Positions 54,356-63,230 of a stretch of 64,000 nucleotides of DNA are shown here, in pieces. The translations under genes and the position numbers were made by a program. Under the pieces are notes generated by a model that searched no databases, was not told the DNA's origin, and was given only the letters and a program-made list of their open reading frames with translations. How positions within the stretch are numbered: position 1 is the first letter of the stretch; each line of letters opens with the position of its first letter. The DNA is from Colwellia sp. Arc7-635 (GTDB taxonomy: Bacteria > Pseudomonadota > Gammaproteobacteria > Enterobacterales > Alteromonadaceae), in assembly GCF_003971255.1 (NCBI RefSeq), contig NZ_CP034660.1:4216001-4280000 (forward strand), read 5' to 3'.

Positions 54356-54862
54356 TTAGTACGCTAACTCAACTGTACTCACTTTGCCATTATGTCGCTG
54401 ATAAGTAAAATATTCACCGCTAGGTAAACTATATTGGCAATACGGTAAAAGTTGTGAATTTTGTTCTATTAACACAGCACCAACCGATTGTTTCATATAA
54501 AGTAATGGAGTTTCCATAACAAATGTCCAAATTTTCTGACAAGATAAAACGTCTTCTCCAACGTCAACCCAGCCAGCGCGATTAACCGGTATATTTATTT
54601 TTGTTCCACCATCAGTTTGTATTTGACTACTTTCAACACTGACAAATTGCGGTTGCTGATCCATAAACCACTGTGCATGAATACCGGTTACTCGCGCAGA
54701 GAAAACTTGCGCTATTGATGCAAAACCAGCTTGTGTTAATTGCGTTTGGTGTTTAAAAAAATAAAAAATAAAACTAGCCATTAGTAATGCAATTAACACA
54801 ATAACAATGAGTATTTCTGTCAGCGACTTTTCGCTTTTTTCAGCCACTTGTAATGATGTCAT
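54356..54862 (-). CDS. mshF: MSHA biogenesis protein MshF
   Basis: 168-residue protein with one N-terminal hydrophobic helix (about 16-33, EILIVIVLIALLMASFIFYF). The stretch EKSLTEILIVIVLIALL resembles a pilin N-terminal helix that keeps a glutamate but has lost the Gly-Phe cleavage site. The remaining domain has two cysteines (LSCQKIW, PYCQYSL) and an RAGW pattern also seen in MshB-like pilins. The position between mshG and mshB identifies it as MshF. Role unknown. Confidence 0.82.
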   Translation of the reverse strand: MTSLQVAEKSEKSLTEILIVIVLIALLMASFIFYFFKHQTQLTQAGFASIAQVFSARVTGIHAQWFMDQQPQFVSVESSQIQTDGGTKINIPVNRAGWVDVGEDVLSCQKIWTFVMETPLLYMKQSVGAVLIEQNSQLLPYCQYSLPSGEYFTYQRHNGKVSTVELAY

Positions 54863-54890
54863 AATACTCTCACCCCAAAGTTCAGCACAT

Positions 54891-56129
54891 TTACTTACCT
54901 TGAAATGCTGACATCATATCCCACATTGGAGTAAATATGCCCAAAGCTAAAATTAACACCATGCCAGCAACGATAGCAATCATGATAGGCTCAATACGTG
55001 CCGTTAAGGTACTAAGTTCATAGTCGACTTCTCGCTCATAATAATCACCAACCTCTGCTAACAACTCATCAACACGACCTGTTTCTTCACCAACGGCAAT
55101 CATCTGCAGCACTAAAGGAGTAAATAAAGTACTCGTAACAGCAGCACGTAATAAGCTTTCTCCACTTTCAATATTAGCCCGCATTGATACAATTTTATCT
55201 CGCATATAAGTATTATCTACTGCATCAGCAACTAGTGTTAACCCTGTAGTCATAGGAACACCTGCCCGTAATATAATCGCAAAACTGTGCGCAAAGCGAG
55301 ATAAAATAGAACGCTCAATAACACCACCAACGACTGGGAGCTTTAACTTACGCTTATCCCAAAAATACATGCCAGCAGACGTTTTGAGGTAGTGTCGCAA
55401 CGAAAAAAAGCCAACAACACTGGCAATCAACATATGTGGCCAGTAATTCAGAAAAAAATTGGAGCTAGCAATTAACATCTTAGTTGCCCAAGGCAAATCT
55501 GCACCTAATCGACTAAACATATTTGCAAAGGTTGGAATAACAAAAATATTCAAAATAACTAAAGCAGCGACTAACGCAATCAGTACAAAACTAGGATATC
55601 GTAATGCTGTTTTAATACGTTTTCGGGTTTCTTGCTCACGTTCAAAATAGCCAGCAAGTTTTAAAAATGCATCATCAAGGTTACCTGTATTCTCTCCAAC
55701 ATGAACTAATGAGACAAATAGTGGTGTAAATAACTTTGGGTGTTTATGCATTGCCGTAGAAAGCGGAAAGCCACCTTCAAGTTGTGCAGAAATATCAATT
55801 AACGCCGACTTTAGCTTTACTGATGTACTTGACTCAGCCATACCATTAATCGCTCTTAAAATCGGTACGCCAGATTTGACCAAGGCATACATTTGCCGAC
55901 AAAAAACGATTAAGTCATCAAGACTTACTTGATTAAACCCTAACAGATCACCGATATCAATATTGTTAGCGCCAACAGCAGCCGTGGCTTTTTTTTCACT
56001 TTCTATAGATATTGGAATAATACGTTTACGCGACAATTGCTCTGCAACAACAGCAGAGTTGTCCGCTTCGATAGTTCCTGTTACCTGGCTACCGTTTGCA
56101 TCTCGTCCAATATACTTAAATGTTGGCAT
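54891..56129 (-). CDS. mshG: MSHA platform protein MshG (GspF/PilC family)
   Basis: 412-residue polytopic inner-membrane protein, the assembly platform of the pilus. N-terminal PTFKYIGRDANGSQVTGTIEADN, then two T2SF domains (about 70-195 and 270-395) with three or four membrane segments, and the conserved GVPILRAINGM and AVGEETGRVDELLAEVGDYYEREVD blocks. It lies 12 bases after mshE. Confidence 0.95.
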   Translation of the reverse strand: MPTFKYIGRDANGSQVTGTIEADNSAVVAEQLSRKRIIPISIESEKKATAAVGANNIDIGDLLGFNQVSLDDLIVFCRQMYALVKSGVPILRAINGMAESSTSVKLKSALIDISAQLEGGFPLSTAMHKHPKLFTPLFVSLVHVGENTGNLDDAFLKLAGYFEREQETRKRIKTALRYPSFVLIALVAALVILNIFVIPTFANMFSRLGADLPWATKMLIASSNFFLNYWPHMLIASVVGFFSLRHYLKTSAGMYFWDKRKLKLPVVGGVIERSILSRFAHSFAIILRAGVPMTTGLTLVADAVDNTYMRDKIVSMRANIESGESLLRAAVTSTLFTPLVLQMIAVGEETGRVDELLAEVGDYYEREVDYELSTLTARIEPIMIAIVAGMVLILALGIFTPMWDMMSAFQGK

Positions 56130-56140
56130 AATATTATGGT

Positions 56141-57856
56141 TTACCCTGTAACATCAACGGTTTCAACCAAGCGCAGTACTTCTTCAACACTTGTTATACC
56201 CAACTTAGCATAATCAAAAGCGGCTTGAGCCAAAGGCCTAAATTCAGGGTGTAATTTTGCTGCTTGGCTGAATGCTTCGGTATCTTCACGCTTTAAAGCG
56301 GTCATCATAACTTCATTCATTTCTAAAAGTTCAAAAACACCTATACGCCCTTTATAGCCAGTATAATGACAAGTTTGACAACCTCTACCATGACTAAACG
56401 TAATAGCACTAATATCATCATCGACCAAGTTAGATAGCCACATAGTTTCCTGTTGATCCGGTTGATAAGTTTGTCGGCAATTTTCACAAACTTTTCGCAC
56501 TAAGCGCTGAGCAATAATAGCGCGTAAAGAACTACCCACTAAAAAGCCCGCAGCTCCCATATCTAATAGACGTAAAGCACTAGTGATAGCATCGTTAGTA
56601 TGTAATGTAGACAAAACTAAATGCCCAGTTAAAGCGCCTCGTAGACCAATCTCCACGGTTTCTTGATCACGCATCTCACCAACCATTAAAATATCGGGAT
56701 CTTGGCGTAATGCGGTACGTAACACGCTTGAGAAGGTCAGATGAATTTTACTATTAACTTGAACTTGGTTAACTCGAGGTAGACGATACTCAACGGGATC
56801 TTCAACCGTTATAATTTTTTTACTGGCCTTATTTAGCTCACTTAAGGCGGCGTACAATGTTGTTGTTTTACCACTACCGGTAGGACCCGTAACTAGCACC
56901 ATGCCATGTGGCCGTGAAATTTGATGGCGAATGCGCTTAACAAAATGCTCTGGCATACCCGTTTCATCCAACGACAATAAGCCAGCTGACTGATCCAGTA
57001 GTCGCATAACCACCGATTCTCCATGTTGTATCGGCATTGTCGACATACGCACATCAATGCTATGCCCTTTGATCTGTAAATTGAATCGACCATCTTGAGG
57101 CAAGCGTTTTTCAGATATATCTAATCCTGCCATCAGCTTTAAGCGTAGCACCATTGCAGAGGCTATTTTATTTTCTTTTAAAATACTCTCTTGCAATACG
57201 CCATCAATTCGTTGACGAATACGCAATGAATTTTCATCAGGCTCTATATGCACATCGGAGGCACGCATTTGCACAGCATCTTCAAAAACTGACTGCAATA
57301 ATTTACCAACTGTTGCGTCTCCACCTTCTTCGAGAAAGGTATTCGATAAATCAAAGTCGCTACCTTGATCGTATTCTTCTTCAAGCTGACTGGCAAACGA
57401 CTCTATATCAGCAGTTCGTCGATATAAGCTATCAAAGGCTTCGAATAGTTGCGACTCCATGATAACGGCAAGCTTCAAGCGTTTGGGTGCTAGCATAGAT
57501 TCAAGTTGGTCAAGCGCACTTAAATCGGCAGGATCACTCATACCTAGTAATACCGCATCACCTTGATCTTCAATAATCAATGCTCGTAAGCGTCTTGCGT
57601 GAACTTCTGGCAACAACAACGCGACTTCGGATGGAATTCTTCGTTGACTAATATCTAAAAAGGGAACATCAAGTTGCTGTGCTAAAAACTCAAGTAGTTG
57701 CCTCTCGCCAATATGACCTAATTCAATTAACGCATCACCGAGTTTTCTGCCCGTCGACTTTTGACTATTTAGCGCCTGCATCAACTGTTCATTACTAATA
57801 ATGTGTTCATGAACGAGCAAATCGCCCAAACGCATTTTTAATTTAGGTGCTGCCAT
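56141..57856 (-). CDS. mshE: MSHA pilus extension ATPase MshE
   Basis: 571-residue GspE/PilB-type ATPase that drives pilus extension. The N-terminal MshEN domain has two copies of the RLGxxL-type c-di-GMP motif (RLGDLLV 9-15 and KLGDALIELG 38-47); binding of c-di-GMP by MshEN is established for Vibrio MshE. The ATPase core has Walker A GPTGSGKTT, an Asp box, Walker B DILMVGEMRD and the His box, plus a tetracysteine zinc site (CENC, CQTC). TAGGAG before the ATG at 57856 supports the start. Confidence 0.96.
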   Translation of the reverse strand: MAAPKLKMRLGDLLVHEHIISNEQLMQALNSQKSTGRKLGDALIELGHIGERQLLEFLAQQLDVPFLDISQRRIPSEVALLLPEVHARRLRALIIEDQGDAVLLGMSDPADLSALDQLESMLAPKRLKLAVIMESQLFEAFDSLYRRTADIESFASQLEEEYDQGSDFDLSNTFLEEGGDATVGKLLQSVFEDAVQMRASDVHIEPDENSLRIRQRIDGVLQESILKENKIASAMVLRLKLMAGLDISEKRLPQDGRFNLQIKGHSIDVRMSTMPIQHGESVVMRLLDQSAGLLSLDETGMPEHFVKRIRHQISRPHGMVLVTGPTGSGKTTTLYAALSELNKASKKIITVEDPVEYRLPRVNQVQVNSKIHLTFSSVLRTALRQDPDILMVGEMRDQETVEIGLRGALTGHLVLSTLHTNDAITSALRLLDMGAAGFLVGSSLRAIIAQRLVRKVCENCRQTYQPDQQETMWLSNLVDDDISAITFSHGRGCQTCHYTGYKGRIGVFELLEMNEVMMTALKREDTEAFSQAAKLHPEFRPLAQAAFDYAKLGITSVEEVLRLVETVDVTG

Positions 57857-57857
57857 T

Positions 57858-59006
57858 TTATTCTCCTAGCTCAAACAGGCGTTGACGAGCAAACTGCATC
57901 GCACTGCTAGATAAATTATTTCGCTTGATCGCTTGCTGGTAGGCATCTCTTGCTGAAATAAAGTCACCAAGGCTATCTAATGAAATAGCTAAACCTAGCC
58001 ACCAACGACTCACCTTTGGCTCGAGTGCTATTAGGTTTTTATAAGCGCTAATAGCATTATCATGTTCATTTAATTCTGCGGCGGTATTAGCCAGTAGTAC
58101 CTGTACTTCTTTGCTGGAGCTTCGCTTTAGCGGACTCAAAATATTATATGCTTGTCCGGCCTGCCCTTGTTCATAATAAATTCTAGCGCTCATTAAGCGC
58201 ATTTCTTCTGCTTTTGGTGCTAATGCGATACCTTGTGACAGTAGATTTATCGCATTTTGGTATGACTTTTTACCGTACCACAGGGCCGCTAATTGCTTGC
58301 GAGCGGTTTCATGCTCAGGTATTAGTAGCAACACTTCTTCAAATAATGATTCGGCTTTAATAATATCGTTTCGCTCAATGGCTTGCTCTGCTTCAGATAT
58401 TTTATTTGCGGCCAACTCTTTTGATGACAACTGCGTTCGTGAAATTGTTAACTTGGGCTTAACTTTTGTTTTAACGACAATGCTTTCAGGTTTAGTACTA
58501 TTTCTGTCGGTTTCAACAGCTGTAACGATAACCACAGCAGAATCGTCTACAACGACGGGGTAAACGACTGGAGTTGTTGACGGCTTTTCAACAACCAATT
58601 TACTCTCAGGCTCGAGACCTACAGATAGCTCCCTATTAGGTAAGTCACTTTCAATATCATCACTTTGAGAAGTAATAAATTTTTCTGTTGGCTCAGTCGT
58701 TAGATTTGACCGTACTTCTTGAGATGATGCCGTAATCGACACGTTTTTTATTGGAGCTTTTTCAACGTCTGCCCCCGTTACTTCGATGGTATGATCTTGT
58801 CGAGCTTGTGCTCTTAACTGCTGGTTTTCACTATAAAGTTGCCAAGTAAATATGCCTGCTACATTGAGTATAATAATGGCAACAACCACCCATACCCATT
58901 TGCCCACTGAGCTTTTTGTCGATACTGGCAACACAAGGTGACTTGTTTCTGCTTGCTCACTTTGGCGCTTGTCTAAGTCTTTTAGCATTTGATTAATAAC
59001 GCTCAT
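57858..59006 (-). CDS. mshN: MSHA biogenesis protein MshN (TPR)
   Basis: 382-residue bitopic protein: short cytosolic head MSVINQMLKDLDKRQ, a membrane segment (about 39-60, WVWVVVAIIILNVAGIFTWQLY), a variable linker of about 120 residues, then at least four tetratricopeptide repeats (from about 195 to the end). The ATG at 59006 overlaps the TGA of mshM (ATGA); the longer frame is rejected because the MSVINxMLxDLDxR start is typical. TPRs probably contact the secretin or MshM. Confidence 0.9.
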   Translation of the reverse strand: MSVINQMLKDLDKRQSEQAETSHLVLPVSTKSSVGKWVWVVVAIIILNVAGIFTWQLYSENQQLRAQARQDHTIEVTGADVEKAPIKNVSITASSQEVRSNLTTEPTEKFITSQSDDIESDLPNRELSVGLEPESKLVVEKPSTTPVVYPVVVDDSAVVIVTAVETDRNSTKPESIVVKTKVKPKLTISRTQLSSKELAANKISEAEQAIERNDIIKAESLFEEVLLLIPEHETARKQLAALWYGKKSYQNAINLLSQGIALAPKAEEMRLMSARIYYEQGQAGQAYNILSPLKRSSSKEVQVLLANTAAELNEHDNAISAYKNLIALEPKVSRWWLGLAISLDSLGDFISARDAYQQAIKRNNLSSSAMQFARQRLFELGE

Positions 59007-59908
59007 ATCGATATCCCAGTAACATGCCATGAATAATATAAGCTAACAGCAGTAATGATTAGAAAACCAAGTAAAAAGAATTTTTTCGGTACTTTGCTTT
59101 GCATACCTTCAGTATCTTGTATCGCCAATGCTAAATGCTTGGTAGTCAATTGATAGCTCCCTTCACCATAACCGAGCATCAGCATTTTATGGCAAATAAT
59201 ATTAACAAGCCTTGGAATACCCAAGCTAACTTTCGCAATTTTCTTAGCAATAGCACGACTAAACAAATTCATTCCTTTGTAGCCTGCCACTTGTAAACGA
59301 TGCTGAATATAGTGTTCAACTTCCAATGCGGTCATTGCACGTAATGAATAAGAGAATGTAATACGTTGTTTCAATTGTCGAAAAGACTTTTCAGCTAGCC
59401 TTTCATCCAGTTCCGGTTGAGCAAATAAAACTACTTGGAGCAATTTTCGGGTTTCGGTTTCAATATTGGTAAATAATCGCAGTGCTTCAAGACTTTCAGC
59501 GGGTAAAGCCTGTGCTTCGTCAAGAATAAGTACGACCGAATGGCCTTGGCTATGCAGTTCTAGCAGCCTTTGCTGAATGCGCTCAGTGAGCAACTGCACC
59601 GACATACGTTGAGCTTGTTTAACTCCCAGCTCAACAGCTACCGCTCGTCGAAGTTCATCGGGTTTTAAATAAGGGTTGGGAATATACGCTGTGACAAAGT
59701 GCGTGGGGATTTCATTTAGCAGCTTACGGCACAGCAAAGTTTTACCGGTGCCGACTTCCCCCACAACTTTAATGAAACCTTCACCAGTTTTTAACGCCGT
59801 AAGCAAAACGGCAAGTGCTTCATTGTGAGGCTCTAAGCCTAAATAAAAACTTGTATTTGGGGTTAGCGTAAACGGCAATTCCCTTAGCCCAAAGTGATAT
59901 AAATACAT
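59003..59908 (-). CDS. mshM: MSHA biogenesis ATPase MshM (ExeA-like)
   Basis: 301-residue AAA ATPase of the ExeA/GspA group with Walker A GEVGTGKTLLCR (about 51-62), Walker B VVLILDEAQALP and an arginine-rich sensor region, then one C-terminal membrane segment (about 278-296, KKFFLLGFLIITAVSLYYSW). ExeA-like proteins help insert the secretin through the peptidoglycan. Lies 12 bases after mshL. Confidence 0.93.
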   Translation of the reverse strand: MYLYHFGLRELPFTLTPNTSFYLGLEPHNEALAVLLTALKTGEGFIKVVGEVGTGKTLLCRKLLNEIPTHFVTAYIPNPYLKPDELRRAVAVELGVKQAQRMSVQLLTERIQQRLLELHSQGHSVVLILDEAQALPAESLEALRLFTNIETETRKLLQVVLFAQPELDERLAEKSFRQLKQRITFSYSLRAMTALEVEHYIQHRLQVAGYKGMNLFSRAIAKKIAKVSLGIPRLVNIICHKMLMLGYGEGSYQLTTKHLALAIQDTEGMQSKVPKKFFLLGFLIITAVSLYYSWHVTGISI

Positions 59909-59919
59909 AATGCGCTAAC

Positions 59920-61617
59920 TTAATTACTAGCAGCGTTTGCGTCTGCATCTTCTGGAAACCATTGTTTTAATAAAGCACGCGCATCTTGCAATTGGTTTTT
60001 CCAAGTATCTTGACCAATCACAATTGGCTTAAGTAAGATCACCAGTTCTTTCTTTTGCACTGATTCACTTTTACTTTTAAAGAGCTCCCCCATAAACGGG
60101 ATATCACCTAAGAAAGGGGTTTTAGATTCAATATTAACCTTACGAGTTTCAATTAAACCACCAATAACCACAATTTCACCAGACTTAGCTCTAATAATAG
60201 TGTCTGACTCGCGGACACTACTTTGCGCTAAAGGTAAGATAATATCCTCATTACTTAAACGGATAGTTTTTGTTTGTTCATCGGTAATAGTCACTGAAGG
60301 GTGAATATGTAAAATGACTTCACCATCAGCATCTATCTGCGGTGTAACATCTAGTGCGATGCCGGAAAAGAAAGGTGTCAAATCAATTTCAGGCGTTGTA
60401 GTTGTTGAAGTGCCTGTAGTTGTAGTGCTAGAAACGTCAGTAACAAAATATTCGTCTTCACCGACTTTAATAATAGCTTTTTGATTATTAGTAGCCGTTA
60501 TTCTTGGGCTAGAAAGTACTTGAACATTTCCTTGCGTAGATAATAAATCAATCACGCCACTAAAGTCTTTATTCAGAAAGCTTAAGCTTGTTGTACCACC
60601 AATGGCAGAAGAAATAGTACTACCAACAATACTGCCTGTACTTGAAAAACCAATATCTGTACTTTCAATATGACCTAGTACCTGGTCCCACTTAACCCCT
60701 TGCTGATAATCATCATTTAAGGTTACTTCCATAATCTTAGCTTCGATAATCACCTGACGGCGCAAGTGCTCTTGAGTGCTGGCGATAAAACGTTTAACAG
60801 CAGTAATTTCTGAAGGCAAAGCTCGAATAGTCACTAAGCCGGCTTGTGGAGAAACAATAACTGAGCGGCCATCTTCCATGCCCACTAATGCTGTTAACGT
60901 TTCTTTTAATTCGCTCCAAAAATCAGATTCATTTTCGGTATAAACATTAACGCCACTACTACTGCCACTTTGATTACTATCGCCACCAGAGCTATTGTTA
61001 TTATTGCTACTACTATTATTACCGCTACTGCTATTTGAATTGCTACTGCTGGGATCATTTTCAGATACACCACCTGAATTAATACTGGTGCTAGAAACCC
61101 CTCGTCGCTTAACATACAAATAATTTAGCGGGATAGTTTCAGTACGAATACCTGCGGGATACACTTGAATAATGCGCCCTTCACGACGAATATCATAACC
61201 ATACAGTGATTGAATAACCTCAAGTGCTTCATCAAGCGTGACATCTTTCAAATTCAGCGTGATTGTACCGCTAACATCCGGGTGAACGGCAATACTATAA
61301 GGTGAATCATCAACTATCGCTGCAAAAAACTGATCGGCGGCGACGCCACTAGCAGCGATTTCTAAGCGTTTTTCGGCTAGGAGGCCGTGACGCGCTTGCT
61401 GAATTTCTTGCTGCATAAGTTCTTGTCGAACTGAGTTGGGTAACGCTTGCAGCGGCTTAGGCGTTACAGGCTGACTGGCTTGAGCAATAGCGCTATCTAA
61501 TGCTTGAGTTATCTCAGTCGGTGGCTTTGGCGCCGACTGACAGCCCGCAAGAGCCAATACTGCTGAACAACAAAATAATTGCATTTGGTGTTTTTTATTA
61601 TTAATTATTTTTTTCAT
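59920..61617 (-). CDS. mshL: MSHA secretin MshL
   Basis: 565-residue outer-membrane channel. Lipobox LAGC (Cys26), an STN-like N-terminal domain (about 95-155), a Ser/Asn/Gly-rich linker (about 186-222, DNA about 60950-61060), the N1-type domain (VSPQAGLVTIRALPSEI) and the C-terminal secretin barrel with VLSSPRITATNNQKAIIKVGEDEYFV and IIRAKSGEIVVIGGLIETRK. The low-complexity linker is likely to vary between strains. Confidence 0.95.
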   Translation of the reverse strand: MKKIINNKKHQMQLFCCSAVLALAGCQSAPKPPTEITQALDSAIAQASQPVTPKPLQALPNSVRQELMQQEIQQARHGLLAEKRLEIAASGVAADQFFAAIVDDSPYSIAVHPDVSGTITLNLKDVTLDEALEVIQSLYGYDIRREGRIIQVYPAGIRTETIPLNYLYVKRRGVSSTSINSGGVSENDPSSSNSNSSSGNNSSSNNNNSSGGDSNQSGSSSGVNVYTENESDFWSELKETLTALVGMEDGRSVIVSPQAGLVTIRALPSEITAVKRFIASTQEHLRRQVIIEAKIMEVTLNDDYQQGVKWDQVLGHIESTDIGFSSTGSIVGSTISSAIGGTTSLSFLNKDFSGVIDLLSTQGNVQVLSSPRITATNNQKAIIKVGEDEYFVTDVSSTTTTGTSTTTTPEIDLTPFFSGIALDVTPQIDADGEVILHIHPSVTITDEQTKTIRLSNEDIILPLAQSSVRESDTIIRAKSGEIVVIGGLIETRKVNIESKTPFLGDIPFMGELFKSKSESVQKKELVILLKPIVIGQDTWKNQLQDARALLKQWFPEDADANAASN

Positions 61618-61931
61618 TTTGAGTTCGCTATCACACCGGAAAATAATGACAATTCCATTTTACCTTGTGATGAATTAAGCACCACACCTTTCGAGCTAAT
61701 CGCAATTAACTCAAATCCTTTATGTTTATCACCTACGTTAAGTACTTGACCATCAATAATCGCTTTACGTTTATTATCACGATGAATAATTGACTGTAAA
61801 ATTAACGCTGTACGATCATTATTGCTACTTGTAGACGCCAAAAAACCAAAAGGCTTGGTAGGATCTACTTGTTGACTGTTTGCGTCTGATGATAACCATG
61901 ACAGCAATAAAACGAGCGTAATTTTATACAC
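61614..61931 (-). CDS. mshK: MSHA biogenesis protein MshK
   Basis: About 105 residues, with a signal peptide (MYKITLVLLLSWLSSDANS) and a PilP/GspC-HR-like mature domain (DPTKPFGF; SIIHRDNKRKAIIDGQVLNVGDKHKGFELIAI). Such proteins link the inner-membrane complex to the secretin. The GTG at 61931 lies seven bases after AGGAG and is preferred over the TTG one codon earlier. It overlaps mshJ by eight bases and mshL by four (ATGA). Confidence 0.88.
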   Translation of the reverse strand: MYKITLVLLLSWLSSDANSQQVDPTKPFGFLASTSSNNDRTALILQSIIHRDNKRKAIIDGQVLNVGDKHKGFELIAISSKGVVLNSSQGKMELSLFSGVIANSK

Positions 61932-62628
61932 CAATAAACTCCTCTGACGTACTTAAGCTATAAATTTCTACTTCTAATTCACTCTCTGGATATGTTTTTA
62001 ATTGATAATCAAATTCTTGCCAGAAAAATTTCCAAGACAAACTCTCCAATTGTTTTAAATAATCTCTTAATTGAAAGTATTGCCCCTGCAATTTAATTTT
62101 AATGCCATGGCGATATAAGTGTAATTGCTGACGACTATCTAATGCCGTATCTACTTGTTCAGTCGCTTTATCACTCTTATTATCAGATTCAGCCATTTCA
62201 TTTTTCGCGACGGTACTTGCTGGCATTACTTCAAATGACAATAACTTAACACCTTGTTGTAACTTTAATAGCTTAATCAAGGCATAACGCATTTGAATAG
62301 GATTAATTAAATCAGAAGTCAGTGTTAATAACGTCTCGTCAACTTCACCAAGCTTTGTTTCATATTGCTTCAATTCTCGCTTCAGACCAACATTTGGATC
62401 TTCAAGCATTGCTTGTTCTAATAGCTGAATTGAGTTTTGAGTGTTTTGATTACTTCTTTGGGTTTGTGAAATTTGCTCATTCAATTGCTCAATACGCTGT
62501 AGTGGTGCATCTAAAAATAAGCTGTATAAGATAAAAACAATAGCAACCAGGCCTGCACCGATAATTAAATACTGCTCACGAACAGTGACGTTATTAAATT
62601 TTTCATTATAAACAAGCCATTGAGCCAT
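61924..62628 (-). CDS. mshJ: MSHA biogenesis protein MshJ (PilO-like)
   Basis: 234-residue inner-membrane protein: one membrane segment (about 20-38, YLIIGAGLVAIVFILYSLFL), coiled coil (40-95) and a PilO/GspM-type ferredoxin-like domain. The ATG at 62628 gives MAQWLVYNEKFNNVTVREQYL, the usual start; the open frame extends 13 codons upstream into the mshI2 end and is rejected. Partner of the PilN-like protein. Confidence 0.9.
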   Translation of the reverse strand: MAQWLVYNEKFNNVTVREQYLIIGAGLVAIVFILYSLFLDAPLQRIEQLNEQISQTQRSNQNTQNSIQLLEQAMLEDPNVGLKRELKQYETKLGEVDETLLTLTSDLINPIQMRYALIKLLKLQQGVKLLSFEVMPASTVAKNEMAESDNKSDKATEQVDTALDSRQQLHLYRHGIKIKLQGQYFQLRDYLKQLESLSWKFFWQEFDYQLKTYPESELEVEIYSLSTSEEFIGV

Positions 62629-62632
62629 AATA

Positions 62633-63229
62633 CTATTCTCCTTTTTTTGCCGCAGAGCTGACGACAAACTCGGTAATTTTGTCTTTATTTTCCGTTAAAG
62701 AAAAATTAATAAAACCTTCGCCCGAGAGAAACGTTGAAGCTTCAAAACCTGATAACCAACTCGGTACAGCATCTGGTGTGCGTGCAATACCAGAAAAAGT
62801 CATATTACCATTGCCAAGAGTGACGCGCTGTAAACTAATATTTTGATTATGCAAAGAAGCCAACTCCGTCATAGCACTCGAAAATCCTGCACCATAAGTT
62901 TGGGTAGGATCGGTTAGTTGCAAATGTAAACTTTGTTTATTGGCAATTAATAGTTTAACGGTCTTAAGTTTTTCGAGTAGTGCTGCGTCTTTGCGGTTAC
63001 CGCTGATCGTAGACTCTAAGTCTTTTAATTGTAATTCCTGAGTATTCTTAACAGAGTCTACTGCTTGGTATTGAGCAGTTAAACTAGTGACTTGCATATT
63101 AGCTATCAGCATTAACGCCAGCATTATAAGCAAGGTTACTAGCCATAAACCAACAACACGATTTAGTGTCCATAACGCTTTCGCTGGTAGTAAGCCAGCC
63201 TGCAATAAGTTAATCGAATACTTAGCCAT
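62633..63229 (-). CDS. mshI2: MSHA biogenesis protein MshI2 (PilN-like)
   Basis: 198-residue PilN-type protein. The cytosolic motif INLLQAGLLP (about 6-15) is the element that binds PilM-like proteins. It is followed by a membrane segment (about 26-47, VVGLWLVTLLIMLALMLIANM), a coiled coil and a small periplasmic ferredoxin-like domain. It sits one base after mshI, matching the pilM-pilN order of other type IV pili. Confidence 0.88.
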   Translation of the reverse strand: MAKYSINLLQAGLLPAKALWTLNRVVGLWLVTLLIMLALMLIANMQVTSLTAQYQAVDSVKNTQELQLKDLESTISGNRKDAALLEKLKTVKLLIANKQSLHLQLTDPTQTYGAGFSSAMTELASLHNQNISLQRVTLGNGNMTFSGIARTPDAVPSWLSGFEASTFLSGEGFINFSLTENKDKITEFVVSSAAKKGE

Positions 63230-63230
63230 T

